DNA of 64,000 bases, from assembly GCA_963823845.1 (NCBI GenBank), contig CAWGND010000013.1:768049-832048 (forward strand), read 5' to 3'. The stretch's first letter is position 1. Each line of letters opens with the position of its first letter. This document shows, one piece after another, positions 17,816 to 27,446 of this stretch. This DNA comes from Alloacidobacterium sp963823845 (GTDB lineage Bacteria > Acidobacteriota > Terriglobia > Terriglobales > Acidobacteriaceae). Below the pieces are notes generated by a model that was not told the origin of the DNA, searched no databases, and saw only the letters and a list, made by a program, of their open reading frames with translations. A program made the position numbers and the translations under genes.

Positions 17816-18055
17816 ATTTTCAGGTGAAACTGGGGTGAACTGTCTAAGTCACAGTGCCTTGACGTGATGGTGGAACCGAAGCGAGTACCGCCAAGATATC
17901 GAAGTGACCAGAAACCCATCCGCTGCTTGTGGCCCCTGATGGAGGTGTTCTGGTGGGCGCGGCTAGCAGGCTGCCCCGCTTTTTGTTTTATTTTCACGTC
18001 GCTTACACGTGGGTCGGTGGTCGGTGTGTGTACTGCCCGTTGTTAAGATCAAGCT

Positions 18056-18133
18056 CTAGCGCCAACGAACGTATCCCCATCCCCCGCAACCGAACAACAA
18101 AAGCGCCAAAAGAATAGTCAATACGGTTTGCAT
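18056..18133 (-). CDS. 25-residue membrane microprotein, DUF3309-like
   Basis: ATG 18133 follows a strong ribosome site (AAGGTGAGG, about 7 bases before the start). The product is MQTVLTILLALLLFGCGGWG followed by YVRWR. It has one transmembrane helix and a Gly-Gly-Trp-Gly-Tyr end, like the DUF3309 family of tiny membrane proteins. The family function is not known. It stands alone among remnants. Confidence 0.5.
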   Translation of the reverse strand: MQTVLTILLALLLFGCGGWGYVRWR

Positions 18134-19051
18134 TTGATACCTCACCTTAGGAGAAGGGGGACATGGCCAGTGAGCCAAATCCCCTTATTCAACACTCTGG
18201 TGCTTAGACCAGCCATGCGGAAACTACTTTTTGTGTCCCGCATCACCGTGTTGACCCTGTTGTCCCTGCTTCGCCGCAGAGCCGCCTTGTTCGCGGGGCT
18301 TTTGATTATCAGGCTGCTTCTACTGATGTTGGGGATTCCCCTGCCTTTCCCTATTGTGCTTTGAGCCTGATTCCTGAATATTTGACATGGGTAAACGTCC
18401 TGGGATTTTTCTCCCCGCTATGTCTACCTCTAATGTGTCACACTAGTGGTTTTCGATCAGCCCTGTCTGAGCAATACGGACCATATGCTGATCGTGCGTA
18501 TCTCCAACTCTATTTTTTTTGCGATGTGTGTGCAATTTTGCTCAGATCCAGATCATCGAGGCCCGGTAGCGTTCATTTAGAAACAGCATATGTGTTTAGA
18601 TCGTCAGCAGTTGTATGACCGTCATGTCAATTTCCAGGGTCACCACTTTCGGAGTGGAAGTCTCAACCTGTATGCTGACCTCCTCATCTGCTTGCGGTTT
18701 TTGGGTCTTTTGCCTTCCCCACACCTGCACTGTTATATGTCCGGTCCTGCGTGAATGGAGACGATACATGAACGATCCCCTTTGCAAGGAACATATGCGC
18801 CGGGAAAATGCGGATGGCACCTTTTGATTCCATTTGCTTGAAGTGTTTCCAGACTATCGGCGCAGCTATTGCCCAAGAGGCGCTAGTCGAAAGCGAGAGA
18901 TTGCACAAGTGCAGTGGCCAAAGTCCGTCGCTCTGCACAGACAGGACGCGGGCGAGCGCGTCAGCGGCTCTCAACGCCCGGGACCCTTCGACTGGATTGA
19001 TTTGAAGCTTGCACTTGGGACGGGATTGCGTTCGTAAACTGGAGAGACGCT
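18134..19051. other. Long spacer without a supportable gene
   Basis: Several open frames exist here, but none has a good ribosome site with a recognisable or balanced protein. A Leu/Arg-rich frame at 18128-18364 is most likely chance. With the flanking pseudogenes, this looks like decayed sequence. Confidence 0.4.
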
Positions 19052-19279
19052 ATGGACAATTGTCAGGTACGATTTCAGATCTTCTCTAAACCCGGCGGCA
19101 TAACCATTGCCTATGCCAGAGTTGAGAATCTCAGCCAGCATGGTTTTGCTGCTCGCGGACATTTGGCTACTGATTTTGAGTCTGTCGATCAATTAAAGGA
19201 CAAGCTTCGCGAAGTTGGATTGCCGCAGGAAATTGCCGTGCCTACCCATGAAACCTACACCGTCACAGAAGAGCAGCTA

Positions 19280-20441
19280 GTGTAGTGCGTCACGCAGACA
19301 GGCGTTTATTGAGGGCAGTCTGAGCGCGAGTAACCTTTTCCAGGATGTCGTTGGCTTTGGCGGTCCAGATGAAGGGCTTGGGGTTGTCGTTGTGGCGGTC
19401 GATATAGTCGCCGATAGCCATGATCAGTTGTTCGAGATCCCGGAAGACGCCACGACGGATGCGATTGGCCGTCAGGTCGCGGAAAAAGCGCTCGATCATG
19501 TTCAGCCACGAGGCCGAGGTGGGCGTGAAGTGCAGATGGAACCGCTTGTGGCTGTGCAGCCACCGTTGGACGCGCGGATGTTTGTGGGTGGCGTAGTTGT
19601 CGCAGATGATGTGGATTGTCCTGTCGGCGGCCACGGTCTTGTCGATCAGGCGCAGGAACTTCAGCCACTCCTGATGACGATGCCGCTGCTGGCATAAGTG
19701 GTAGACCTCGCCGGTGGCCGTGTTGAGGGCGGCAAACAAGGTGGTCGTGCCGTTGCGCTTGTAGTCGTGCGTCATCGTCTGGCCGCGCCCCTTCTTTAGG
19801 GGCAGGCCGGGCTGGGTGCGATCCAGCGCCTGGATCTGGCTCTTTTCATCGACCGACAGCACCAGCGCATGCTCGGGCGGATTCAGATAAAGGCCAACCA
19901 CATCCTCCAGCTTCGCGGCGAAGTCAGGATCGTTACTGACTTTGAAGCTCTCGACGCGGTGAGGCCTGAGCCCGTGGGCGTGCCAGATGCGGCGCACGCT
20001 GGCTTCCGAAATGCCTGCTGCACGCGCCATCGAGCGCGTAGACCAATGCGTGGCATTGGCCGGAGCGCTCTGCGTGGTCTTTTCGATCACTTGTTCGACA
20101 ACCGATGCGGAAATCGATCGTGTGCGTCCCGGCCGCGGAGCATCCTCCAGCAATCCCTTTACGCCAAGCCGGAGAAAGCGACTGCGCCACAAACCCGCCA
20201 TCCGCGTGCTGACGCCGAGTCGTTCGGCGATCTGCTTGTTCTGCATCCCGCCTGCGGCCAGCAGAATGATACGGCTGCGCACCACAACCCGCGCCGCCAT
20301 CGAACGCCTGCGGCTGAGCCGCTCCAGTTCGCCGCGGGTGGTTCCGTCGATCACAATGGCTGGGGCTACACGCATGACGAGGCCTCCTCATCATAGGATG
20401 TACCTCGCTGCATATGTGATCCTATTTATGACGCACTACAC
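19280..20441 (-). mobile_element. IS630-family insertion sequence, complete
   Basis: This 1162-bp element is bounded by perfect 13-bp inverted repeats (GTGTAGTGCGTCA at the left, its complement at the right). It is flanked by TA dinucleotides at 19278-19279 and 20442-20443, the target duplication expected for the IS630/Tc1 group. It carries one transposase gene on the minus strand that fills nearly the whole element. Confidence 0.93.
19290..20375 (-). CDS. IS630-family transposase
   Basis: 361 residues, full length. The N-terminal part is a helix-turn-helix domain (N-K-Q-I-A-E-R-L-G-V-S-T-R). The DDE catalytic triad is complete: Asp176 in LSVDEKSQIQALDR, Asp259 in IICDNYATHK, Glu295 in SWLNMIERFF. 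The frame is uninterrupted and the ends of the element are intact, so it may still be mobile. Confidence 0.95.
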   Translation of the reverse strand: MRVAPAIVIDGTTRGELERLSRRRSMAARVVVRSRIILLAAGGMQNKQIAERLGVSTRMAGLWRSRFLRLGVKGLLEDAPRPGRTRSISASVVEQVIEKTTQSAPANATHWSTRSMARAAGISEASVRRIWHAHGLRPHRVESFKVSNDPDFAAKLEDVVGLYLNPPEHALVLSVDEKSQIQALDRTQPGLPLKKGRGQTMTHDYKRNGTTTLFAALNTATGEVYHLCQQRHRHQEWLKFLRLIDKTVAADRTIHIICDNYATHKHPRVQRWLHSHKRFHLHFTPTSASWLNMIERFFRDLTANRIRRGVFRDLEQLIMAIGDYIDRHNDNPKPFIWTAKANDILEKVTRAQTALNKRLSA

Positions 20442-20530
20442 TAGCGAAGCTCGGATTTACCGGAGAGCCTTACTAGCAGTGTGCTCCCTGACTCCCGGCA
20501 TATCAACGCTCTTTCCCGGCCAAATCTTTA

Positions 20531-20920
20531 GTGGCGCCAATCACCTCACCGCGCGTGACGCCTGCAATGGCGTTAACGGTTCCGGGGGCCGGATCGGATT
20601 ACGCTCTAGTCTATGTGGACGCAAACAAGAAGCGCTTCGATGGCAGCAAGACCTACAAGATCCATCTTCCGCCGGATGTGCCTGTGAATGACTTCTGTGC
20701 CGTCACGCTATACGACACGCAGACACGCTCGATGCTCCAGGCCAGCCAGAAATTCCCGACAGTCAGAAGCCAGACCAAGGGAATTCAGAAGAACCCCGGA
20801 TGGCTCGTATGACATCTATTTCGCGCCGAAAGCGCCGGAAAGGCAAAGAGAACAATAACTGGCTCCAGCCTGTGATGGGCAAAAATTGCGTCCGAGATGA
20901 CGCGGCCGAGTGCTTGATTT
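20531..20920 (+). pseudogene. DUF1254/DUF1214 protein, C-terminal fragment
   Basis: The frame reads D-Y-A-L-V-Y-V-D-A-N-K-K-R-F-D-G, then Y-K-I-H-L-P-P-D-V-P-V-N-D-F-C-A-V-T-L-Y, then T-Q-T-R-S-M-L-Q. This is the signature region of DUF1214. D-G-S-Y-D-I-Y-F-A-P-K-A-P continues in a different frame from 20799. The large N-terminal DUF1254 part is not present. It is a decayed end fragment. Confidence 0.7.
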
Positions 20921-21071
20921 GATATTCATGATGTAGTCCGCCCAACCCTGAAGTCGAAGTGACCTCGCTATGGGAGAGGAGAAATCTCCTATCCCAATCC
21001 GCCACAAGTCGAGCTTTGCCGTCTGAACCGGGATCTCCTGGATTTCTAGATTCGGTGTCAGACCATTGACT

Positions 21072-21090
21072 GCGGCCCCGCCGGGGCCGC
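21072..21090 (+). terminator. GC-rich hairpin, possible terminator
   Basis: GCGGCCCC, a 3-nt loop, then GGGGCCGC, followed by TTT. The T tract is short, so termination strength is uncertain. The surrounding 20921-21378 holds no gene I can support. Confidence 0.45.
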
Positions 21091-21378
21091 TTTAGATCCC
21101 TTTACTTGAGCGACGCTGAAGGGTCCGGGGAATCGCGCCGTGAGAGATGGATAACTTTGCAATCCCGCTCTTGTCAAGAAGTTTTTTGCCACATTGTTAC
21201 ATAAATGTTGCGCCGAGAGACCGGAGCTATTCCACGTACTCATCCTGTGACAGCCATGTGGCCTTCTCGATTGGCATCGAATGCCATACTCAAGTCGTTG
21301 TTATAGCTCATCTCTGCTTCCTCGCTTTCAGCAATCATATTTTCATGGATCAAAGATCAAAGTAATTTTCTGGGGATG

Positions 21379-24300
21379 TCAGAGCTCCACGGGCTCGGCG
21401 TTATCCACTACGATCGACAGGGCGCGTCGATCACGGGGAACGCGCGCAGTGCCGCAGATTCGAAGTGTATCGCTGGCGCTCATACGGTACAGCACTTTGC
21501 TGGTAGCAGTATCATGTCGCACGATAATGGCGATGTGAGTATGAGTGGCGGCGCCGACGGTAACAACTGAAAAGGCATCGAAGTCACTCCTTGTCGTGCC
21601 AGTGGGGAAATACGACGGGTCGGTAGAGGAATCACCGGTTACATTGATTTCCAGTTTGACAAGTTTGTTGTCCAGCGATGCATGGTCGACATCGATTTCC
21701 TGAGGTGTGAGCAGCATATACTGAATCTCTGCCGCTGTTTGGTATACTGCGGTGAACGACACTGTCAACGTCACCCTGTGCACGCCAGCTTCGGCACCCG
21801 ATGTCTCCTGAGCGAGTGCGAGCGCTCTTTTCCAGTCGAAGACAGGGCAGTAAACGTGCTCCGGGATCTCCGTCGTTTTGACCGATTCCTCTTCTTTCAT
21901 TTTGTCCTTGAGGTTGGCGAGTCTCGCGAGAAGATCGCTGACAGAAGTGCTATGAGCAGGCGCCGGCGTCGCGGCAGGAGACGCTGGAGTTGGAGCGGCT
22001 GAAGGGGTTGCTGCCGTCGGCGGGATGGTTGGGACGGCGGCGGTAGGAGCGGAAAGAACTGGCACGGCAGATGAGCCGATCTGAGCGGCGATGGTCTTCC
22101 ATTGATCTGCAGAGATGCGAGACGGAAGAGTAAACAGTCGGGACAATGCCGCGTCTGCAAATCCAGAATCGACTGGCAGCTGTGGCAGATCGAGCGTGTT
22201 TCCCTGGAACGAAGCAAAAGGCGAATCGGCGACGGCGCGGCGCTCCCAGGTCGAGTTGTCCGCCCACAGGTATTTTTCGTCAGTTAGATGATTGAAGAGA
22301 TTAGCGGCAAAGACGTTGTTGTTGAATGAGACATTTTGCTGGGTAATGGCTGAACGTACGCCATAGTTGTCGGCAAACGCGAAGATGTTGGACTCGACAG
22401 CAGTAACGGCGCGACCGATTAGCATCAACAGTGTGCCGTCAGGGCTGGATTTCCCGGTGCCGGCGCGGTCACTCGGATCGCAGGCGAAGAGAATGGTGTT
22501 GTTGCGGATGATCCAGGGGCCCGGGCCATTCGCATTGAGCGATAGCGACCAATTGCTGGAGTTGAGCACGATGTTGTTTTCGAAAATACCGAATGGACAA
22601 CTGATGCTGATCGCCGCAGAGGACGCATTGATAAAAAGACAATTGCGAATCTCGATTGGAGCGCGGCCGCCCCGAAGGCTAACCAGAGGGGCGAGGGGCG
22701 AGTTGTCAAGATCCAGAGAGCCGCTGGGGGTGTAAGTGTTGTAGGTCGCGCCATCAAAGATGAAGCCATCCAGAATCAGGCCATCGCTGTCCTGCTCGGA
22801 AGCGAGGATGGTGCCCTCCCGGGTACCCTTGGCTTTCTCTTCTTCATTGAGAAGGAAACGAGTGGGATTTTTCCAAGGGTCCCGTTCGGCGAAGTCGCCG
22901 TCATAGCCTCCGAGGAGCATGAGGTTGCGGATCTGGATTCTCCACTTGCCCGACCGGAGCTTGCCAAAATAATCGCCACCGGCAACATGGATGGCGTCAC
23001 CTCCTGCCGCCTTGTCGAGCGCCTGAAACGGGTCGCGGAACGGCTTCTCGCGTGTGCCGTCGCCTCCACTCGAACCAGCCTTGACGAACCAGTCGCGGCC
23101 TTCAGGGCGTGGGGCAGGTGGAGCGGGAGCCAGAGGTGCGGCAATGATGGACTCGACAATGAGGGTGACTCTTTGACGCGTCAAGGGCTGGATATCTGTC
23201 CGATAGATACCGCGCAGCGTATAGCTGCTTTCGACTTCGCGGCCATTGCTGTACTTGGTCGCATCTTCGTATTGGCGGGCGGCAAGCGTGTTACGTCGCG
23301 CAAGCACATAAATCGACTGATCGTCGGAAGAAGGCCTGTAAATCCGGATTCCTATGTGAGTGGTCGAGCCTGCATCTTCAAGGAGCGTGACGTTCTGTTC
23401 GGAACCGAGCCCTGCGCGGAGCTCGACACGAGCGTTCGCAAGAGAAGCATCCGGGTTGTCGATCACGCTCCATTCGACAGGTTTATAGGTCAAAGGTGCG
23501 GCGGGAGGTGTCGCCTTGATCTCCGTTGCAAGCTCGACGACGTGAAAGCCCTGTTTGGCCGTAAAACAAAGCGCCAACGCGTCCAGAGGCCGCAGCCGTG
23601 GAGCGAAATCGCCTTTGCTTTCCGGCCGTTCGAGATCCGCGGGAGTAAGTGCTGGTAGACCTGCCGCGGTACGAAGTGCGTTGGCGGCTTCACGTGGAGG
23701 TGTTGCGTAATTCGCGAGGAGGTGACGGCTATAAGCATCCAGCCACTCGAGCTTGAAACCCGTTAGGCCGGGATCCTGGACGACGTTGCCCGAAGCGGAC
23801 TTGAACCCGACGTCCTCCAGCTCGTCGATGTTCTTTTCCGTCATATCGACGCGACTGCCCTGCACACGGCCCTTCACGATGTCGTGCGGAGTGAGATAGA
23901 AGAGATTGCGATCCACGTGAACGCGATCGGGGTCAAGAAAAAGAGCGATCGCGGCATTGCCGCAGGAAACAAAAACGTTGTCCTGTAAGACCGCTCGGCA
24001 CTGGACGCGTACGCCGATGGCACAGTCGGCGCCCGTGCCCAGCACCGGCCCGATGTCGTCATGAGCGAAGCAGAAGGTATTGTTCACCACAGCAATGGGT
24101 TGCGTGTTGCCGCCCGAGGCGCTGCGCAGCTCTAGCATGCCTGGACCGATGATATTGATGAGCAGATTGTTTTCAAAATGCGAGCCATCACCGGCCAGTT
24201 CGACACCTCCGGCGGCGCTGTTAGCGAAGACGCAGTTCCTGATGGTCACTTGCCCGGCATTGAAAGAAGCGATGGGACCGTCCATCTGGGGATAGGAACG

Positions 24301-24699
24301 AATACCCTCCGCAGGCTTATCACCGTAAGTATTTCTTCCGGAAGCATCGAAAAAGAGGCCATCGAGGACGAGTCCGGAATGATCGCCGCGGCCGCCGATG
24401 AGATTATTCTCACGAGTCGATTCGTATCCTTGAAAGGCAGCGAAAACGGATGGCGTTCGCCACGGCTCACGTTTGGAAAAATCAAGGCTGTAACCACCGC
24501 GAATGGTGAGGTCAGGGCATTCGACGATCCAGGAGGAACGGTCATAGCGCCCAAAGTAGGTTCCAGCGGCAATGTGAATCACGTCGCCAGGACCCGCAGC
24601 GCGAATGGCGAGCCATGGATCATGAAAAGGTTTGTCGCGCGATCCGTTCCCGAATCTCGCGGCGGCAGCAACGAACCAATCAACGGTTAAGTCTGGCAT
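21379..24699 (-). CDS. Double right-handed beta-helix protein, cytoplasmic-looking
   Basis: 1106 residues from ATG 24699 (AAGGAT upstream; a GTG nine bases earlier is possible). The protein is an internal duplication. Copy 1 starts near residue 5 with DWFVAAAARFGNGSRDKPF and copy 2 near 535 with DWFVKAGSSGGDGTREKPF. Each runs through P-G-D-V-I-H-I-A-A-G-T-Y-F-G-type rungs and N-N-x-F rungs of a pectate-lyase/DUF1565-like parallel beta-helix. Each is followed by a beta-domain of about 130 residues (400-520 and 945-1105). A Pro/Ala/Thr linker (880-920) and a short coiled coil separate the second helix from its beta-domain. There is no signal peptide. It starts 20 bp after the 385-aa gene, so the two form an operon. 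I infer a large scaffold or polysaccharide-binding protein; an enzyme activity cannot be shown. Confidence 0.8.
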   Translation of the reverse strand: MPDLTVDWFVAAAARFGNGSRDKPFHDPWLAIRAAGPGDVIHIAAGTYFGRYDRSSWIVECPDLTIRGGYSLDFSKREPWRTPSVFAAFQGYESTRENNLIGGRGDHSGLVLDGLFFDASGRNTYGDKPAEGIRSYPQMDGPIASFNAGQVTIRNCVFANSAAGGVELAGDGSHFENNLLINIIGPGMLELRSASGGNTQPIAVVNNTFCFAHDDIGPVLGTGADCAIGVRVQCRAVLQDNVFVSCGNAAIALFLDPDRVHVDRNLFYLTPHDIVKGRVQGSRVDMTEKNIDELEDVGFKSASGNVVQDPGLTGFKLEWLDAYSRHLLANYATPPREAANALRTAAGLPALTPADLERPESKGDFAPRLRPLDALALCFTAKQGFHVVELATEIKATPPAAPLTYKPVEWSVIDNPDASLANARVELRAGLGSEQNVTLLEDAGSTTHIGIRIYRPSSDDQSIYVLARRNTLAARQYEDATKYSNGREVESSYTLRGIYRTDIQPLTRQRVTLIVESIIAAPLAPAPPAPRPEGRDWFVKAGSSGGDGTREKPFRDPFQALDKAAGGDAIHVAGGDYFGKLRSGKWRIQIRNLMLLGGYDGDFAERDPWKNPTRFLLNEEEKAKGTREGTILASEQDSDGLILDGFIFDGATYNTYTPSGSLDLDNSPLAPLVSLRGGRAPIEIRNCLFINASSAAISISCPFGIFENNIVLNSSNWSLSLNANGPGPWIIRNNTILFACDPSDRAGTGKSSPDGTLLMLIGRAVTAVESNIFAFADNYGVRSAITQQNVSFNNNVFAANLFNHLTDEKYLWADNSTWERRAVADSPFASFQGNTLDLPQLPVDSGFADAALSRLFTLPSRISADQWKTIAAQIGSSAVPVLSAPTAAVPTIPPTAATPSAAPTPASPAATPAPAHSTSVSDLLARLANLKDKMKEEESVKTTEIPEHVYCPVFDWKRALALAQETSGAEAGVHRVTLTVSFTAVYQTAAEIQYMLLTPQEIDVDHASLDNKLVKLEINVTGDSSTDPSYFPTGTTRSDFDAFSVVTVGAATHTHIAIIVRHDTATSKVLYRMSASDTLRICGTARVPRDRRALSIVVDNAEPVEL

Positions 24700-24718
24700 G
24701 GCGGGCACTTATCCTTAT

Positions 24719-25876
24719 CTATCTTTGCTTCACGATCTCTTCCGCTTCCTCAACGTTCGACGACCAACCGTCACGCCATAACTTCATCCAAACCTTAACC
24801 TGCATCCAGGCCGCGGCGGCGGCTTGTCTCTTAGGGCCATTTTCCGAAGTATCCGCGTCGCCAGTGTCGTCATCGTCCCCAGTTTCGTCATCAAGTAACT
24901 TATCAATAGAGTCGAACGCGGCCAAAATCTCATCGTTCCATCGGTCCAACTGAGCAGGATCGTCTGACAATGTCTCAAAAGACTTCTCCATCGCCTCAAT
25001 GAGAATGTTATAGAGGAGTTCGAAGAGTTGGTTCGAGGATTCTTTGGCTTGATCCTGTCTTTCCTCTAGCTTCTTTCTGCAGTTCTCGCCAAATTCCTCC
25101 CAATCCTCCGCTTCGTAGGGCGAGCCCTTATCGAGACTCTTCAGCGAATTTACGGCTGCTACGCCCGCGCCGTACGCTCGATCGATTGCTTTCTCGTCAA
25201 ATGAGTCCCTTGTTTGAATGATGATCTTGCTACGGGTAGACAATATCGTCTCAAGCGCCCGCTTCTTTTCAGCCGCTTCTTTGATTTCAAGGGAATTCTT
25301 CAGCAACTCGTCGCCAAGGCCTGTCACCGTATCCAACGGGATCTGCCGTCCAAAGGTCGCTATCTTTCTAAAGCCATTTAAAAACACGAGCATCTTAACC
25401 AGGACATCGGAAGCTGCGCCATAACGGCCTTCAATAAGCTTCTGTACCTCCTCCTTGCTGTTTAAGACCGTCTTGATTTCCTCACTACACTCCTGAGCTG
25501 AGTTAAGGTTGCTGTCGTAAATCCTTTGTATCTCGCTTGCTGCCAGGGCGATCTCCACGGCGTCATTTTTTTCCCAGCGTCTTCCTTCGCCGGCTCGAAA
25601 GTTGTCCAGCCCAAAGCCGGACAGGCGCTGGGGTTCTGGTGCGTGCTCATCGAGCGCGCCAAGCAACCCTTTACCTCCGCTCCAGCAATCCTCCCACTTG
25701 CTTTCAAGGCTCGAAAGGTCTCTCTGGCCGAGCAGTTCCACCATCGCACTGAAGAGGTTCTCGGTTCCGTCGCCGTAGTCGTTTAAGAGAGTTTTGACTA
25801 CATCCAAATTGGGGTCATTCGGGTCCTCGACTTTCCACTGAGCAACGTTACATGCAACTTCAATATCCTTTCGCAT
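24719..25876 (-). CDS. Acidic helical hypothetical protein
   Basis: 385 residues from ATG 25876 with GGAGGG upstream. The protein is almost entirely predicted helix with repeated charged heptads (for example S-L-E-S-K-W-E-D, K-K-L-E-E-R-Q-D-Q-A-K-E-S). Near the C-terminus is a very acidic patch (D-D-E-T-G-D-D-D-D-T-G-D-A-D) followed by a Trp-rich helix. There is no signal peptide or membrane helix. It lies between the 101-aa gene and the double beta-helix gene and is probably cotranscribed with both. I do not recognise a family. I infer a structural or chaperone-like partner of the beta-helix protein. Confidence 0.7.
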   Translation of the reverse strand: MRKDIEVACNVAQWKVEDPNDPNLDVVKTLLNDYGDGTENLFSAMVELLGQRDLSSLESKWEDCWSGGKGLLGALDEHAPEPQRLSGFGLDNFRAGEGRRWEKNDAVEIALAASEIQRIYDSNLNSAQECSEEIKTVLNSKEEVQKLIEGRYGAASDVLVKMLVFLNGFRKIATFGRQIPLDTVTGLGDELLKNSLEIKEAAEKKRALETILSTRSKIIIQTRDSFDEKAIDRAYGAGVAAVNSLKSLDKGSPYEAEDWEEFGENCRKKLEERQDQAKESSNQLFELLYNILIEAMEKSFETLSDDPAQLDRWNDEILAAFDSIDKLLDDETGDDDDTGDADTSENGPKRQAAAAAWMQVKVWMKLWRDGWSSNVEEAEEIVKQR

Positions 25877-26061
25877 TCGATTCCCTCCTCGGAACCCGGT
25901 AGCGGCTTCGCCCCGTGGCAGTTATCGGCCCCGGGTAAGTCAAGCGAAACTTGATACAAGATGACTCTTACGCTTCTGTAAGCAACGAAAAAGGCCCACA
26001 GCTGGCGCGGTGACTCTTTGTGGTGCGATAGCCCTGCACCGAAGAGATTATTAAAAGCGAC

Positions 26062-26367
26062 TTAGTGGACACTCGCAGTAGCCCCGGCCGACGGCAGGAG
26101 TTTGTCTCGGTTATTAAGACAAAAATTCACGAAGGCTCCTTCGTTGATGATCATGCGCACCGGAAAGGGCAAGAGTGTATAGACCATCTTGAAGAGAGAA
26201 CTCATCGCCTGATCGTTGTGCGCGGCGGCAAGTGCTGCGGGCCCTATCTTCTCTTCAAAGAGTTGCTGGATCTTGGGCAGGTGTTCCTCGATAATCACGT
26301 TGGTCGTGTGACCCAGGCCATTCTGACCAGCGTCGCGGGCAGATTGCAGCTTCTGTTTCCAGTCCAT
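26062..26367 (-). CDS. Small hypothetical protein heading the beta-helix operon
   Basis: 101 residues from ATG 26367, with GGGAGAGGAG upstream. Features include an N-terminal helix and a hydrophobic amphipathic segment (S-S-L-F-K-M-V-Y-T-L-L-P-F-P-V-R-M-I-I). A F-C-L-N-N-R-D-K-L-L end follows. It has no clear transmembrane span and no signal peptide. It is followed 185 bp later by the 385-aa gene on the same strand. The family is unknown; the small size and amphipathic helices would fit a membrane-interacting or immunity-like partner, but that is speculative. Confidence 0.65.
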   Translation of the reverse strand: MDWKQKLQSARDAGQNGLGHTTNVIIEEHLPKIQQLFEEKIGPAALAAAHNDQAMSSLFKMVYTLLPFPVRMIINEGAFVNFCLNNRDKLLPSAGATASVH

Positions 26368-26570
26368 AATTTTGTTACTCCTCTCCCTAACTTTCTTTTG
26401 TCATATTGATGGCGCCATTGAATCAGTCTGTCCTCGTCAAGAGTGGCAGTTTCATGGGTCTGCAATCTCAATCCGACGCGCGGCATTTGACCAGCGTTAT
26501 CACGCTCATACCGAAAGGCGTAAAGCGCCAACAAAAGGGCCCATCGTTCGAAAAAAATCAACCCGCCGCC

Positions 26571-27446
26571 TCAGTGAAACGCGGAGAGCGGCGCGGACCC
26601 ACAATATTCCTGCTCCGTTGTCTTGACGATCCGTTGATCACTGCCGAACTGATAACGACGTAGATTGTGGACCTGGCGTCCATCAGTGCAGGCTTTGGAC
26701 GGCGAAAAGTCTTCGAACCAGACCAATGCTGCCGCCATCTTTTGAGGATCGGTCGTTCGCGCACCGCCCGGCAACAGGACTTCCTGGTAGGTGAGCGCGA
26801 CCTTGAGCTTGTCGCTCGTCAACACCTTGCGATAGGGTTCTTCGCTCGCCGCCGTTTTGGCATTGGCCTTGCTGAACCCGGCATCGCACCACTTCTTGCG
26901 CAACTCCTCGATGGCCCCCGACCAGGGCGCGCCCTTGATCACATCGTCTGGCACACGCTCCGTGGGCGAGACGCCGGCTTTAACAATCTCGTCGTATGCC
27001 TGGAGGCAGTTCTTGAAGTACGAAACGTCGTAGCTTCCCTTGCTGAGATTGGGTGTGTCCGCCATCGCAAATTTCGCCCATCTCTCGAAATATTTGATCT
27101 TGCCGAGTGTCTCCAGATGCACGCACGAGGTGCGAATCTCGGCCAGCGTATGAGGGCCGCGCCTGAATTCGGGCGCGTCGTACCTTACGTTGGCTATCGT
27201 GGTGTCTGGAACCCCGGCAGCGCGAAGTTTGTCCAGCGTAGCCATGCAACGCGCGCCCTTCAGGCCTGAGGTTGCGCCATCCTTAACCGCCCACGCCTTC
27301 GTCTCCGTGATCTGGTACCAGCCGATGTCGTCGGTGAGATCGGATACCAGCTTGTAGTTCGGATCGCCCCACTTAATCTGCTGCGCGCGCGAGGTTGGTA
27401 CATTAATCAGGATCAGCGCGCATCCCAGAATCCAAAAAGCTTTCAT
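26571..27446 (-). CDS. Secreted hypothetical protein linked to repeat module B
   Basis: 291 residues from ATG 27446, chosen over a GTG nine bases upstream because AAAGGGGG sits at the right distance. The signal peptide is MKAFWILGCALILINVPTSR with cleavage near A-Q-Q. The mature protein has six or more Cys (R-C-M, T-S-C-V, K-N-C-L, K-W-C-D, K-A-C-T, E-Y-C-G), which would suit disulfides, and no known domain. Its 5' region and first codons occur again at 8838-9372, where the gene is broken, and in part at 33.2/34.1 kb. I infer an exported protein; its role is unknown. Confidence 0.7.
   Translation of the reverse strand: MKAFWILGCALILINVPTSRAQQIKWGDPNYKLVSDLTDDIGWYQITETKAWAVKDGATSGLKGARCMATLDKLRAAGVPDTTIANVRYDAPEFRRGPHTLAEIRTSCVHLETLGKIKYFERWAKFAMADTPNLSKGSYDVSYFKNCLQAYDEIVKAGVSPTERVPDDVIKGAPWSGAIEELRKKWCDAGFSKANAKTAASEEPYRKVLTSDKLKVALTYQEVLLPGGARTTDPQKMAAALVWFEDFSPSKACTDGRQVHNLRRYQFGSDQRIVKTTEQEYCGSAPLSAFH

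Larger units (their letters stand above)
19052..20476 (+). pseudogene. Small hypothetical gene split by the IS630-type element
   Basis: ATG 19052 follows GGAGAG and encodes MDNCQVRFQIFSKPGGITIA and further residues up to E-E-Q-L. The next codons (GTG TAG) belong to the insertion sequence. Joining across the TA target, removing the element and one TA, gives L-A-K-L-G-F-T-G-E-P-Y and a stop at 20474-20476. So the original protein was about 86 residues, and the insertion replaced its last 10 residues with a single Val. The shortened 77-residue product might still be made. No family is recognised. Confidence 0.75.

Noticed and set aside
18128..18364. Leu/Arg-rich 78-residue frame
   Set aside because: No good ribosome site and no similarity I recognise; likely chance in decayed sequence.
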